The position numbers and the translations under genes are program-made. Under the pieces are notes generated by a model, which was not told the origin of the DNA, ran no database searches, and worked only from the letters and a program-made list of their open reading frames with translations. Shown here one piece after another: positions 37,341-50,158 of a DNA stretch of 64,000 nt; within the stretch, counting starts at the first letter, position 1; the number at the start of each line of letters is the position of its first letter. The stretch lies in NCBI RefSeq assembly GCF_025699295.1, contig NZ_JAILWB010000016.1:55715-119714 (forward strand), in the 5' to 3' direction. The stretch is from Hydrogenophaga sp. (GTDB lineage: Bacteria > Pseudomonadota > Gammaproteobacteria > Burkholderiales > Burkholderiaceae_C).

Positions 37341-37541
37341 ATGCAACACCACGCCATGCCACCCGACCTGGCCCTGGCCGACCATCCCAAGACCTATTCG
37401 GACCCGGAACTCAAGGAATACGCCGACGAACAGGCCGAGGACATCCTCGAATCGATCGTCCAGTACATGCCGCTGGCCCTGCCCCTCATGGCAGCCATCC
37501 TCATCTTCATGCTGGCCTTCATCGCCGTGTTCATGGCCTGA
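37341..37541 (+). CDS. Small single-pass membrane protein
   Basis: A 66-residue protein. The first 40 residues are soluble and acidic (DHPKTYSDPELKEYADEQAEDILESIVQY); residues about 44-65 form one hydrophobic helix (LALPLMAAILIFMLAFIAVFM). AAGGAG stands eight bases before the ATG, which supports translation. I do not recognise a family. A C-tail anchored inner membrane protein is the topology suggested. Confidence 0.6.
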   Translation: MQHHAMPPDLALADHPKTYSDPELKEYADEQAEDILESIVQYMPLALPLMAAILIFMLAFIAVFMA

Positions 37542-37609
37542 CGGCGCCCCGCGCGTCCGTGGCACACTTGGCGCGCCCTTCGCGGGCGCATCCCTTCCCA
37601 CGTGCCACC

Positions 37610-37909
37610 ATGCAGTACTCCGTCTCCCACCACAAACTCAAACTCATCCTGGCCGCCCACGGCCTCAAGCCGGGCGACGCCGGCGGCATCGACACGCTGT
37701 TCGGCGGCAAGGACGGCTACTACTGGTTCGGCACCGTGCGCGACATGTGCCCGGAGGGCAAGACGCTCTCCTGGGACAACCAGTACGCGCTGGTCAACGC
37801 CATCCAGGCGCACGAGAACGCCACGGCCGAAGAAGACGAAATGAAACCGCAGGTGCCCAGCGCGGCGAACATTGCGGCGTTGTGCAAGCTGCTGGCGGAT
37901 CCGATCTGA
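37610..37909 (+). CDS. Small conserved-looking hypothetical protein
   Basis: A 99-residue soluble protein (MQYSVSHHKLKLILAAHGLKPGDAGGIDTLFGGKDGYYWFGTVRDMC...). It has no signal peptide, membrane helix or known motif. Codon use is like that of neighbouring genes, and the third-position GC pattern is right for this frame. No ribosome site is obvious. I do not recognise the family. Confidence 0.55.
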   Translation: MQYSVSHHKLKLILAAHGLKPGDAGGIDTLFGGKDGYYWFGTVRDMCPEGKTLSWDNQYALVNAIQAHENATAEEDEMKPQVPSAANIAALCKLLADPI

Positions 37910-37960
37910 GGGTAAGCGTGCCCGCCGTTACAGGCGAATGCCGCCAGAGACTTCGGGCCC

Positions 37961-38431
37961 TTATCCAGCGAGCAGCTTGACGATGGTGTAACCCACCATG
38001 ACCAGCACCGCGATGGAACCGATGCTCCAGAACGTGGCGCGGACTTCGTGAAGCTGCGCCGTCGCATACGCCAGGAAATGTGCCGCCCTTGCGGCGACGT
38101 ATCCCCAGATGAGTATCTGCGCCAGAAGCAGCGGCGGAGCAGCCATCACGAAGAGGAGCCCGGCGACCAGGAAGGCAGGGATGCTCTCCAGGTCATTGAG
38201 ATTCAATCGACGAGACCGCTCGACGTACTCGTTCGGCTCCAGCTGTGCAAGGCTCGGCGAAGGATTCATCGGGCTCTTCTTCGCATCTTCAGGATTGCGA
38301 AAGCCCGCGTTGACCTTCATCATGCGAACGACCGTCATCCACGGCTGAAGAAGCAGCTTCAGCAGCATGATGGAAGCGGCCAATGCATAGGTCCAGAAAA
38401 CCGGATTCTCAAGGCTTAGCGCTGACGCCAT
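37961..38431 (-). CDS. MAPEG-family membrane protein
   Basis: A 156-residue protein with four hydrophobic segments, of the MAPEG family (microsomal glutathione transferase-like). The NPVFWTYALAASIMLLKLLLQPWMTVVRMMKVNAGFRNPEDA start and the EPNEYVERSRRLNLNDLESIPAFLVAGLLFV segment are close to the MGST1 pattern of glutathione-binding arginine and asparagine residues. It may conjugate glutathione to lipophilic electrophiles at the membrane. Base composition is lower in GC than most of the window, as in the dfrB gene next to it. Confidence 0.82.
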   Translation of the reverse strand: MASALSLENPVFWTYALAASIMLLKLLLQPWMTVVRMMKVNAGFRNPEDAKKSPMNPSPSLAQLEPNEYVERSRRLNLNDLESIPAFLVAGLLFVMAAPPLLLAQILIWGYVAARAAHFLAYATAQLHEVRATFWSIGSIAVLVMVGYTIVKLLAG

Positions 38432-38490
38432 ACAGACATCTCCAGTGAGTTGGGAAGCGGCACTGTGCCGCCTGCCGGCCGATTGACGGG

Positions 38491-38727
38491 TTAGGCCACG
38501 CGTTCAAGCGCGGCAACAGGATAGATTTGTACTGAGCCTGGGTGAGACTCTGATTCGACGGCATAGCCTTCAGGGGTCAGTTTTGTGCAATACCAGCCGA
38601 CAACGTGACCCTGCCAAGAGGCGCCTGACTTCTTGCGTACGCGATCTCCCAGGCTAAACGTGGCGCGAAATGGGAGCGCAAACTGGTCAGCTGCTGGAGG
38701 ACTGATTTCCTTATCGCTTTGATCCAT
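38491..38727 (-). CDS. dfrB: DfrB-type (R67-like) dihydrofolate reductase
   Basis: A 78-residue protein, exactly the length of plasmid R67 dihydrofolate reductase. From memory the two align without gaps, and the core [40 protein letters not shown] and VAALER are almost the same. The R67 active-site residues are in register: K32, W38, Y46, S65, Q67, I68 and Y69. This SH3-fold homotetramer reduces dihydrofolate with NADPH and is intrinsically insensitive to trimethoprim. ATG 38727 is chosen by family length; AAGG lies six bases before it. The gene has lower GC than the surroundings and no integrase nearby. Resistance is predicted from family, not shown. Confidence 0.88.
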   Translation of the reverse strand: MDQSDKEISPPAADQFALPFRATFSLGDRVRKKSGASWQGHVVGWYCTKLTPEGYAVESESHPGSVQIYPVAALERVA

Positions 38728-38999
38728 CTCCAACCTTTCTTGTGAATGCCTCAAGGGTATCTGGTGATCCACATCTACCACTTGTTTGGGCGAACGTGGG
38801 TTTTGTCTGCAGTGAGCTGCCAGGAACTGCGCCGCTAGGCGTTGGAACCAAAACTTTCTTGGCAGGCTAAGACGCTCAAAGCGCCAACTCTCCCCTGCGG
38901 GGCCAAACGCACTGTATCTCGCAGAACCTGCGGGATAAGCTGGACGGTGCGGGATATTCTGGTCACGTCTTCCCCCTGAAACGTTGAAACTTCAAGGGC
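38728..38999. other. 272-base low-GC intergenic region upstream of dfrB
   Basis: No coding frame is supported. The stretch is richer in A and T than its surroundings and should hold the dfrB promoter. I looked for an integron attI/attC core (GTTRRRY) next to dfrB and found none that fits the full consensus. Confidence 0.4.
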
Positions 39000-40121
39000 T
39001 CAATCCAGCGGCCACGGCAACTCGCGCTGAAGCGCCGGCACTTCAACCGGGCGCGCCGGCGGTACCCCCTGGTCCAGCCCGCGCCACCAGGGCATCACCA
39101 CGGCATCTGCATGGGCGGGCTCCACCGCTTCGCCCAGGCGCGGCATGAGCAGTGGCACACCTTGGGCGGGCGCCAGCCGCAGCAGGGTCTCCGCCGGTTC
39201 GTCCCATTCGTGCATCGCCAGGCTGAAGGTGCCCCAGTGCACCGGCAGCAAGGCGCCGCCGCCCAGCAGCGCGTGGGCCTTCAGCGCATTGGCGGGCCCC
39301 AGGTGGATGTCGCCCCAGGCGGGGTGGAACGCGCCGACTTCGAGCATGATGAGATCGAACGGGCCGAGGCGCTCGCGGATCGTGGCGTATTCGGTGGTCA
39401 GCCCGGTGTCGCCGCTGAAGAACACGCGGTGGCGGTCGGTGCCCATCACCATGGACGACCACAGCGTGGCGTTGCGGTCCTTGAAGCCGCGCCCTGAAAA
39501 ATGCTGCGACGGCGCGGCGGTGATGGTGAGGCCTGTGCCGGGCACGCGATGGCTTTCCCACCAGTCCAGCTCGGTGATGCGCTCGGCCGCCACGCCCCAG
39601 GCCTGCAGGTGGGCGCCCACGCCGAGGGAAGTGACGAAGGGCACCGCGCTGTGCCGCGCCAGCGCGCGGATGGTGGGGTAGTCCAGGTGGTCGTAGTGGT
39701 CGTGCGAGATCACCACCACGTCCACCTCGGGCATCTGCCGCAGGCGCAGCGGCACGGGCTGGAAGCGCCGGGGCCCGAGCAGGCGGAACGGCGATGCGCG
39801 TGTGCCCCAGACCGGGTCGGTCAGCACGCGGTGGCCGTCGATCTCGATGAGCACGGTGGAATGCCCCAGCCAGGTGGCGCGCAGGCCGCTTTGCACGGGC
39901 CGGCTCCAGCGCTCGCGCGGGTCCAGCGCGGGCAGCGGGCCGTCCGGGGTGCGCCGCCCGCCGGAACTCAGGAATTCCTTGAGCGTGGGCCGGGGCACCG
40001 TGGGGTCGCGCAGGCCGGGCGTGATCGGGTGGATGTTGCGAAAACCCGTGCCGTTCCACAACGGGGACGCGCGCATGCGTTCGAGCCGTTCGCCCTGCGC
40101 GCGCTTGCCGAAGCTGTTCAT
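39000..40121 (-). CDS. Metallo-beta-lactamase-fold hydrolase, NAPE-PLD-like
   Basis: A 373-residue MBL-fold hydrolase. The metal-binding motif is SHDHYDHLD (HxHxDH), with GDTG, GAFHPAW and LPVHWGTF further on; the LGHSTVLIEIDGHRVLTDPVWG start and overall order match the family that includes N-acyl-phosphatidylethanolamine phospholipase D and UlaG-like proteins. A phosphodiester or lipid substrate is plausible. It starts 13 bases after the upp stop on the same strand, so it may be the last gene of the uracil operon, though no known link exists. Confidence 0.82.
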   Translation of the reverse strand: MNSFGKRAQGERLERMRASPLWNGTGFRNIHPITPGLRDPTVPRPTLKEFLSSGGRRTPDGPLPALDPRERWSRPVQSGLRATWLGHSTVLIEIDGHRVLTDPVWGTRASPFRLLGPRRFQPVPLRLRQMPEVDVVVISHDHYDHLDYPTIRALARHSAVPFVTSLGVGAHLQAWGVAAERITELDWWESHRVPGTGLTITAAPSQHFSGRGFKDRNATLWSSMVMGTDRHRVFFSGDTGLTTEYATIRERLGPFDLIMLEVGAFHPAWGDIHLGPANALKAHALLGGGALLPVHWGTFSLAMHEWDEPAETLLRLAPAQGVPLLMPRLGEAVEPAHADAVVMPWWRGLDQGVPPARPVEVPALQRELPWPLD

Positions 40122-40134
40122 GCGGCGGCGCGCC

Positions 40135-40770
<636 letters not shown>

Positions 40771-40803
40771 GGTGGGTGGGTGGTGGCGAAGAAGCGGGAG
40801 AGG

Positions 40804-42077
40804 TCAGAACACCGTGCCGTCGCTGGCGATGTGCAGCGGGGGCGCGCCGCCGCGCAGGCGCTGCGCGAGCAGGCGGCCGGCGGCCCAGGTGCCGCCTTCT
40901 AGCACGCAGGCCAGCGGCATGCGCTCGGGTGGCAGGCCCAGTTCGGCGCGCACCAGCGGCGCGAGTTCGTCGAGCAGGGCCACGGTGAGCGCGCGCCATT
41001 CGACGATGAAGACGTCGCCCGCCGTCCAGACGCGGGTGGCGTGGTCGGGCGGCAGCGGGCGCAGCACACCGGCGTCGATCAGCAGGCCACCGTTGCGGTA
41101 CTCGGGCAGGCCGGTGAGCGCGTCCGGGCCGCGCACGGCCACGCCCGCCCACTCGAAGGGCTCCAGCAGCGAGTAGGTGAGCCACTGCGACAGCTTGTGG
41201 AACGGCATCCAGCCGTGCGTGAGGCCTTCGCCCGGCACGTCCAGGTGGCGCCAGCAGTCGCCCAGGGCTTCGCTGTCGATCGCGTTCTGCGCCGGCCAGA
41301 TGTCCGAGAGCGTGGTCAGCAGCAGGTCCAGCAGCTCGTGCACCTCCACGGAGGGCACGGGCCCGCCGCCCAGCGGGTGCAGCAGCGCGTCGAACAGGCC
41401 GCCGGGCCGGCCCAGCGGGCCGTAGGTGCCGGGCTGGCGCGCGAGCACCGCGCCCAGGCGGCGCAACAGGTCGGCGCGCCCCTCCAGCCCCACCAGCGGG
41501 TTGGCCTCGCTCACCTGGAAGGCCTCGCCCAGCTGCGCCGTGGTCAGCGCGCTCAGGCCGGCCGCGTCCACCTGCAGGGGCTGCTGCGGGTCGCTGGAGA
41601 ACAGGCCGCTGGTGAAGGCATGGAAGCTCGCCACGCCCAGGCCTTCGGAGCGCGAGAAGGTTTGCGCGCTGGCCGCTTCGGCGTAGCGCCAGTCGGCGCC
41701 CGCGCCGGCGTCGAGCAGCACGCTCACCAGCGCCAGGTCGATCTGCGCCCGAGCGCGCGCGGCCGCGTCCACCGGGCCCAGCAGCGCGTCCAGCTGGCCC
41801 GCGCGGTCCACCTGCCCGGCCTCGAAGTGGCGCCAGCGGCTGTGGTACGGGATGCGCAGGTCCGGGAAGCGCGCGCGCGTGAGTTCGGCCACCGTGCGCG
41901 CCGCGCCCGCCAGCGCGCCGTCGTTCACCGCGAAGTGCCGCGAGCGGCCCGCGCGGGCACGCGCCAGCAGGAAACGCGCGCGTTCGCGCACCGCCACGGT
42001 GCTGCGCAGCGCCTGCGCGGCACCGGCCGGTGTGGAGGTGTCGGGCGTGCCTGCGGGCACGGATTCGGCGAAGCGGG

Positions 42078-42081
<4 letters not shown>
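40804..42081 (-). CDS. URC4/Urg3 family protein (DUF1688)
   Basis: A 425-residue protein of the DUF1688 family, known from yeast URC4 (URG3), which is needed for uracil as nitrogen source; its reaction is not settled. Family-like segments are PYHSRWRHFEAG, RSEGLGVASFHAF, GLEGRADLLRRLG, LTHGWMPFHKLSQWLTYSLLEPFEWAG and EYRNGGLLIDAGVL. The ATG at 42081 overlaps the stop of the GTP-cyclohydrolase-like gene by four bases (ATGA), so translation is coupled. Position between Urc1-like and upp genes supports the uracil role. Confidence 0.85.
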
Positions 42082-43379
<1,298 letters not shown>

Positions 43380-43495
43380 GAGACACCTTGTATTGCGCCA
43401 TGCGGCGGGCATGGGGCTCACGATACGCGTGAGCAAGTTGGATGCCAAGCCCCGCGCGTGTCTGTGTCCGCATGCCGCTGGCTATACTGGCCGCT

Positions 43496-43588
43496 GCTCC
43501 GGGGTGCACGGGTCGAAAGACCCGCGCTGAGATGGCCGCAAGGCCAAACCCGCGAACTTGATCCGGTTAGTACCGGCGAAAGAAGAGC
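43496..43588 (+). promoter_or_regulatory. TPP (THI-box) riboswitch of thiC
   Basis: The aptamer has the conserved elements in order: GGGGTGC after the P1 5' strand (GCTC, 43496-43499), CTGAGATGGCC, ACCCGCGAACTTGATCCGG, TTAGTACCGGCGAAAGAAG and the P1 3' strand GAGC (43585-43588). It binds thiamine pyrophosphate and lies 121 bases before the thiC start. A likely -10 box TATACT is at 43483-43488. Confidence 0.95.
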
Positions 43589-43666
43589 GCACGCCACCAG
43601 GGCATGCACACCTCCCGCACCACCCCGCCCAGGGGTGAGTCGCGCGGGGCGCGTGGTCTGGCGGGC

Positions 43667-45620
<1,954 letters not shown>

Positions 45621-45639
45621 GCCTTCTACACTCGCCGCC

Positions 45640-46107
45640 ATGAACGACGACGACCTGCCCCTGCTGCACCCCACGCCACCCGGCCTGTACCGCCACTACA
45701 AGGGTGGCTGGTATGAAGTGCTGGACACCGTGCGCTGCAGCGAAACCCTGCAGGGCATGACGCTGTACCGCGCGCTGTACGGCGGCTGGGGCCTGTGGGT
45801 GCGGCCGGCGGCGATGTTCGCCGAGGTAGGTGTGTTCGAGGGTTGCGAGCAGCCGCGCTTCACGCCACACGACCCGGCGCAGGTGCCACTGGCCGACCTG
45901 GCCACCGCGCAGGCGCTGATCGTGCACCTGCGCGGCCTGGCACAACGGCGCGGCATCGATCTGGATGCCGCCCTGCGCCCGCCGCCACCCGAACCCGAGA
46001 CCTGTTGCGGGCGTGGCTGCAACGGCTGCGTGTGGGAGGGCTACTACACCGCGCTGCACCACTGGCGCGAGGATGCGCTGGAGCGGGTGTTGGCAGCTTC
46101 GCGTTGA
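45640..46107 (+). CDS. DUF1653 protein fused to an oxidoreductase-like cysteine domain
   Basis: A 155-residue two-part protein. Residues about 14-65 (GLYRHYKGGWYEVLDTVRCSETLQ...) match DUF1653, a small beta domain. Residues about 118-150 (PPEPETCCGRGCNGCVWEGYY) match the Oxidored-like cysteine motif found at the N-terminus of some oxidoreductases, with CCxxxCxxC able to bind a metal or Fe-S cluster. The join of the two is unusual to me. It lies 19 bases after thiC on the same strand. Function unknown. Confidence 0.75.
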   Translation: MNDDDLPLLHPTPPGLYRHYKGGWYEVLDTVRCSETLQGMTLYRALYGGWGLWVRPAAMFAEVGVFEGCEQPRFTPHDPAQVPLADLATAQALIVHLRGLAQRRGIDLDAALRPPPPEPETCCGRGCNGCVWEGYYTALHHWREDALERVLAASR

Positions 46108-46111
46108 GCGC

Positions 46112-47206
46112 TCAGAACAGTTCCTGCTGCGCGCGCAAAGCCTGCGGCTTGAACTGCGAAGTGTCCAGCGGCTCGCGTTCCTGGTTGTAGCCAAGCCGCC
46201 GGCAGGCCTTGTCGAAGCGCTGCCGGATCAGGTCGGCCCAGATGCCGGCGCCCTTCATGCGCTGCGCGAAGTCTGCGTCGTAGTCCTTGCCGCCGCGCAT
46301 CTCCTGCACGCGCGCCATCACGCGTGCCGCGCGGTCCGGGTAGTGCAGGTCCAGCCACTGGCGGAACATCGGGCCGAGTTCCCAGGGCAGGCGCAACACG
46401 GTGTAGAAGGCGCGGCTCGCGCCGGCTTCCCATGCGGCTTCGAGCACCTGTTCCATGTCTTCGTTGATGAAGGGAATCTGCGGCGCCACGCTCACACCCA
46501 CCGGGATGCCGGCCTCGGCCAGGGTGCGGATGGTGCGCAGGCGTCGGTGCGGCGCTGCGGCGCGCGGCTCCAGGATGCGCGCGAGCTTCGCGTCCAGCGT
46601 GGTGACGGTGACGTACACCGCCGCCAGGCCTTGCGCCGCCATCGGCGCGAGCAGGTCGATGTCGCGTTCCACGCCGCTTCCCTTGGTGACGATGGCCAGC
46701 GGGTGCCGCGCCTCGGCCAGCACCTGGAGCACGTCGCGCATGAGCCGCAGCTCGCGCTCGACGGGCTGGTAGGCATCGGTCACGGTGCCGATGGCCAGCA
46801 GGCCGGGCACATGGCGCGGGCTGGCGAGTTCGCGCATGAGCACCGCGGCGATGTTGCGCTTGGCGATCAGTTTCGTCTCGAAGTCCAGCCCCGGTGAGAG
46901 GTTGAGGTAGCTGTGCGTGGGTCGCGCGTAGCAGTACACACACCCGTGCTCGCAGCCCCGGTAAGGGTTGAGCCCGAGGTGGAAGCCGATGTCGGGCGAG
47001 TCGTTCTTCGTGATCGCGCTCCTGCAGTCTTCCCAGGTGACCTCGGTGGCCGGGGGCGGCGCCTCGCCCTGCGCGAGGGCCCTTTGATCAAGCGCGCCCC
47101 AGCCGTCGTCGAAAGCTTCGCGCGCGTCGCGCAGAAAGCGGTGCGGCTGCGCGTGGCTGATGCCCCGGCCCTTGATGGCCTGAATGGGAATGTGGACGTT
47201 CGGCAT
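46112..47206 (-). CDS. PA0069-type radical SAM protein (SplB-like), SOS-type promoter
   Basis: A 364-residue radical SAM protein. The cluster motif is [11 protein letters not shown] (CxxxCxxC), in [17 protein letters not shown], with [11 protein letters not shown] and the rest of the Rad_SAM/SplB-like region. These are relatives of spore photoproduct lyase that lack the spore role. ATG 47206 starts the conserved MPNVHIP. A LexA-type box lies 11 bases upstream; from memory PA0069 of Pseudomonas aeruginosa belongs to the SOS response, which would fit DNA repair. The substrate lesion is unknown. Confidence 0.82.
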   Translation of the reverse strand: MPNVHIPIQAIKGRGISHAQPHRFLRDAREAFDDGWGALDQRALAQGEAPPPATEVTWEDCRSAITKNDSPDIGFHLGLNPYRGCEHGCVYCYARPTHSYLNLSPGLDFETKLIAKRNIAAVLMRELASPRHVPGLLAIGTVTDAYQPVERELRLMRDVLQVLAEARHPLAIVTKGSGVERDIDLLAPMAAQGLAAVYVTVTTLDAKLARILEPRAAAPHRRLRTIRTLAEAGIPVGVSVAPQIPFINEDMEQVLEAAWEAGASRAFYTVLRLPWELGPMFRQWLDLHYPDRAARVMARVQEMRGGKDYDADFAQRMKGAGIWADLIRQRFDKACRRLGYNQEREPLDTSQFKPQALRAQQELF

Positions 47207-47216
47207 GGATCGATCA

Positions 47217-47232
47217 CTGTACACAAAAACAG
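47217..47232. promoter_or_regulatory. LexA-type SOS box 2
   Basis: CTGTACACAAAAACAG fits CTG-N10-CAG; with flanks it reads ACTGT...ACAGT. From memory it differs from the E. coli umuDC box at only two positions. It lies between the radical SAM start (47206) and the ABC ATPase start (47262). Confidence 0.75.
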
Positions 47233-47261
47233 TGCTAGAGTGCAGCGCTTCAGGAGGCTCC

Positions 47262-48226
<965 letters not shown>

Positions 48227-48230
<4 letters not shown>

Positions 48231-48997
48231 GCCGGCTCAACATCCATGGCATCAGGGCCATCTACCGCTTCGAGATGGCGCGCACCTTCCGCACCATCAC
48301 CCAGAGCATCGTCGCACCGGTGCTCACCACCTCCCTGTATTTCATCGTCTTCGGCACCGCGATCGGCTCGCGCATGGGCAACATCGACGGCGTGACCTAC
48401 GGCGCCTTCATCATCCCCGGCCTGGTCATGCTCTCGCTGCTGAGCGAAAGCATCTCCAACGCCTCGTTCGGCATCTACATGCCCAAGTGGTCGGGCACGA
48501 TCTACGAACTGCTGTCGGCGCCGGTGTCCTGGATCGAGGTGCTGCTGGGCTATGTCGGCGCGGCGGCCACCAAGTCGGTCATGCTCGGCCTGCTCATCCT
48601 GCTGACCGCTCGCTTCTTCGTGCCGTACCACATCGAACACCCGGTCTGGATGGTGGGCTTCCTGCTGCTCACCGCAGTCACCTTCAGCCTGTTCGGTTTC
48701 ATCATCGGCTTGTGGGCCGACAACTTCCAGAAACTGCAGGTGATCCCGCTGCTGGTGGTCACGCCCCTGACCTTTCTGGGCGGCGCGTTCTACTCCATCA
48801 ACATGCTGCCGCCGCTGTGGCAGACGGTCTCGCTCGTCAACCCGGTGGTCTACCTCATCAGCGGCTTCCGCTGGGCCTTCTACGGCGTGGCCGATGTGCA
48901 CATTGCCGTTAGCACCGGCATGACGCTGGTGTTCATGGCGGCTTGCCTGGGCTTCATCTGGTGGGTGTTCAAGACCGGGTACAAGCTGCGGCGCTGA
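48227..48997 (+). CDS. ABC-2 type transporter permease
   Basis: A 256-residue membrane protein with six hydrophobic segments, of the ABC2_membrane (NodJ/DrrB) type. [51 protein letters not shown] is the typical central region and [15 protein letters not shown] the ABC-2 signature near the end. The ATG overlaps the ATPase stop (ATGA). It forms the inner-membrane channel of the exporter. Confidence 0.92.
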
Positions 48998-49016
48998 ACC
49001 ACGGAAAGGACGCGCC

Positions 49017-49181
49017 ATGCAACCCCGCATCACCGTCATCACCCTCGGCGTGGACGACCTCGAGCGCGCCATCGCCTTCTACCGCGATGGCCTGGGCTGG
49101 CCCACGCAGGGCATCATCGGCGCCGAATTCGAGAACGGCGCGGTCGCCTTCTTCAACCCGGGGCTGGCCGCACTGGGCTGA
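49017..49181 (+). pseudogene. Truncated VOC/glyoxalase-family gene
   Basis: A 54-codon frame ([32 protein letters not shown]...FENGAVAFFNPGLAALG). The start is a perfect VOC-fold beginning, with GGAAAGG before the ATG, but a normal VOC protein has 120-140 residues with a second beta-alpha-beta-beta-beta unit; here a stop ends it after one third. The following 22 bases and the LysR gene contain no continuation in any frame. The 3' part seems lost by deletion. Confidence 0.7.
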
Positions 49182-49203
49182 GCGCGCGCAGGGCCGTGGC
49201 TTC

Positions 49204-50094
49204 TCATGGCCGATTTTGCATCAACAGGGCATGCAGGCCCTGAGCGGCCGACGACAGCGAGCGGTCCGAGCGGCGCACCATGAACACCTGCCGCCTGAGC
49301 CCCGCGGAGCGCACCTTGCGCGCCAGCAGGCCGGGCAGGCGGAAGTGGAACAGGGTCAGTGAGGGCACGATGGTGATACCCAGGCCCGCCTGCACCATGC
49401 ACGCCACCGTGCTGAGCTGCTCCAGCTCGAGCACCGTGCGCATGCGATTGGGATAGATCGCCGCCTCGACATACTGCCGCACGCTGCTCGACCGCGCCAG
49501 CTGGACAACGGGAAAGGCATGCAGTTCGCCCAGGCGAACAGGGCCATTGGCAGCGGCCAGCGCATGCCCCTCGGGGAACACGACGTGAAAGTCATCCGAA
49601 CAGAAGCGTTCGGCACGAAGCTCGGCCGCCTCGGTACGGGAAGAGGCGAGCGCGAAGTCGGCCCGGCCCGAGCGCACCCGCTCCAGGCATTCGTCGGACA
49701 GCACGTCGGCCACGTCGAGTTCGATGCCCGGGTAGTCCCGATGAAAGCGCGCGAGCAAGGGCGGCAGCCAGCCCGCGGCCAGCGACGGCAGCACGGCCAG
49801 GGCCACGCGGCCCCGCCGGCGTGCCACGTGATCGCGCACGCCATCGATGGCCACGTCCGTGTCCTTGATCAGGCGAAGGGCGGCATCCAGAAACGCTTCG
49901 CCCTCCGCGGTGAGCTCCACATGCCGGGTGGTGCGCTCGAACAGGCGCCCGCCCAGGTTGTCCTCCAGAGAACGGATCAGCGCGGAGAAAGCGGGTTGCG
50001 ACAGGTGGCACAGCGCGGCGGCGCGTGTGAAGTTCCGGTGTTCTGCCAGGGCGACGAAGGCGCGCAGTTCGCGGGTGGACAGATTGATCTGCAT
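49204..50094 (-). CDS. LysR-family regulator of the AtuA-like operon
   Basis: A 296-residue LysR regulator. The helix-turn-helix is NFTRAAALCHLSQPAFSALIRSLEDNLGGRLFER, followed by the periplasmic-binding-like effector domain. It is divergent from the AtuA-like operon with 64 bases between, so it very likely controls it. Its 3' end abuts the truncated VOC gene. Confidence 0.9.
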   Translation of the reverse strand: MQINLSTRELRAFVALAEHRNFTRAAALCHLSQPAFSALIRSLEDNLGGRLFERTTRHVELTAEGEAFLDAALRLIKDTDVAIDGVRDHVARRRGRVALAVLPSLAAGWLPPLLARFHRDYPGIELDVADVLSDECLERVRSGRADFALASSRTEAAELRAERFCSDDFHVVFPEGHALAAANGPVRLGELHAFPVVQLARSSSVRQYVEAAIYPNRMRTVLELEQLSTVACMVQAGLGITIVPSLTLFHFRLPGLLARKVRSAGLRRQVFMVRRSDRSLSSAAQGLHALLMQNRP

Positions 50095-50099
50095 TGCGG

Positions 50100-50114
50100 A
50101 TCAATATATATGAT
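50100..50114. promoter_or_regulatory. AT-rich LysR-type site
   Basis: ATCAATATATATGAT has inverted ends (ATCA/TGAT) and a T-N11-A core, in the 64-base gap between the LysR gene and the AtuA-like operon. It is the only AT-rich stretch nearby. Confidence 0.5.
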
Positions 50115-50158
50115 ATTTGAGTTTCACAGATGATTGAGCGGCGCCTACAGTGCGCGGC

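Noticed and set aside
37144..37980. A 278-codon plus frame overlapping the two small genes
   Set aside because: Its product is threonine/arginine/proline-rich shadow sequence; the small genes in the other frames have ribosome sites or sensible composition.
38432..38999. A complete integron cassette with attC and attI around dfrB
   Set aside because: Only one attC-like core (GCCTAAC) was found; no partner core, no integrase and no second cassette are in the window.
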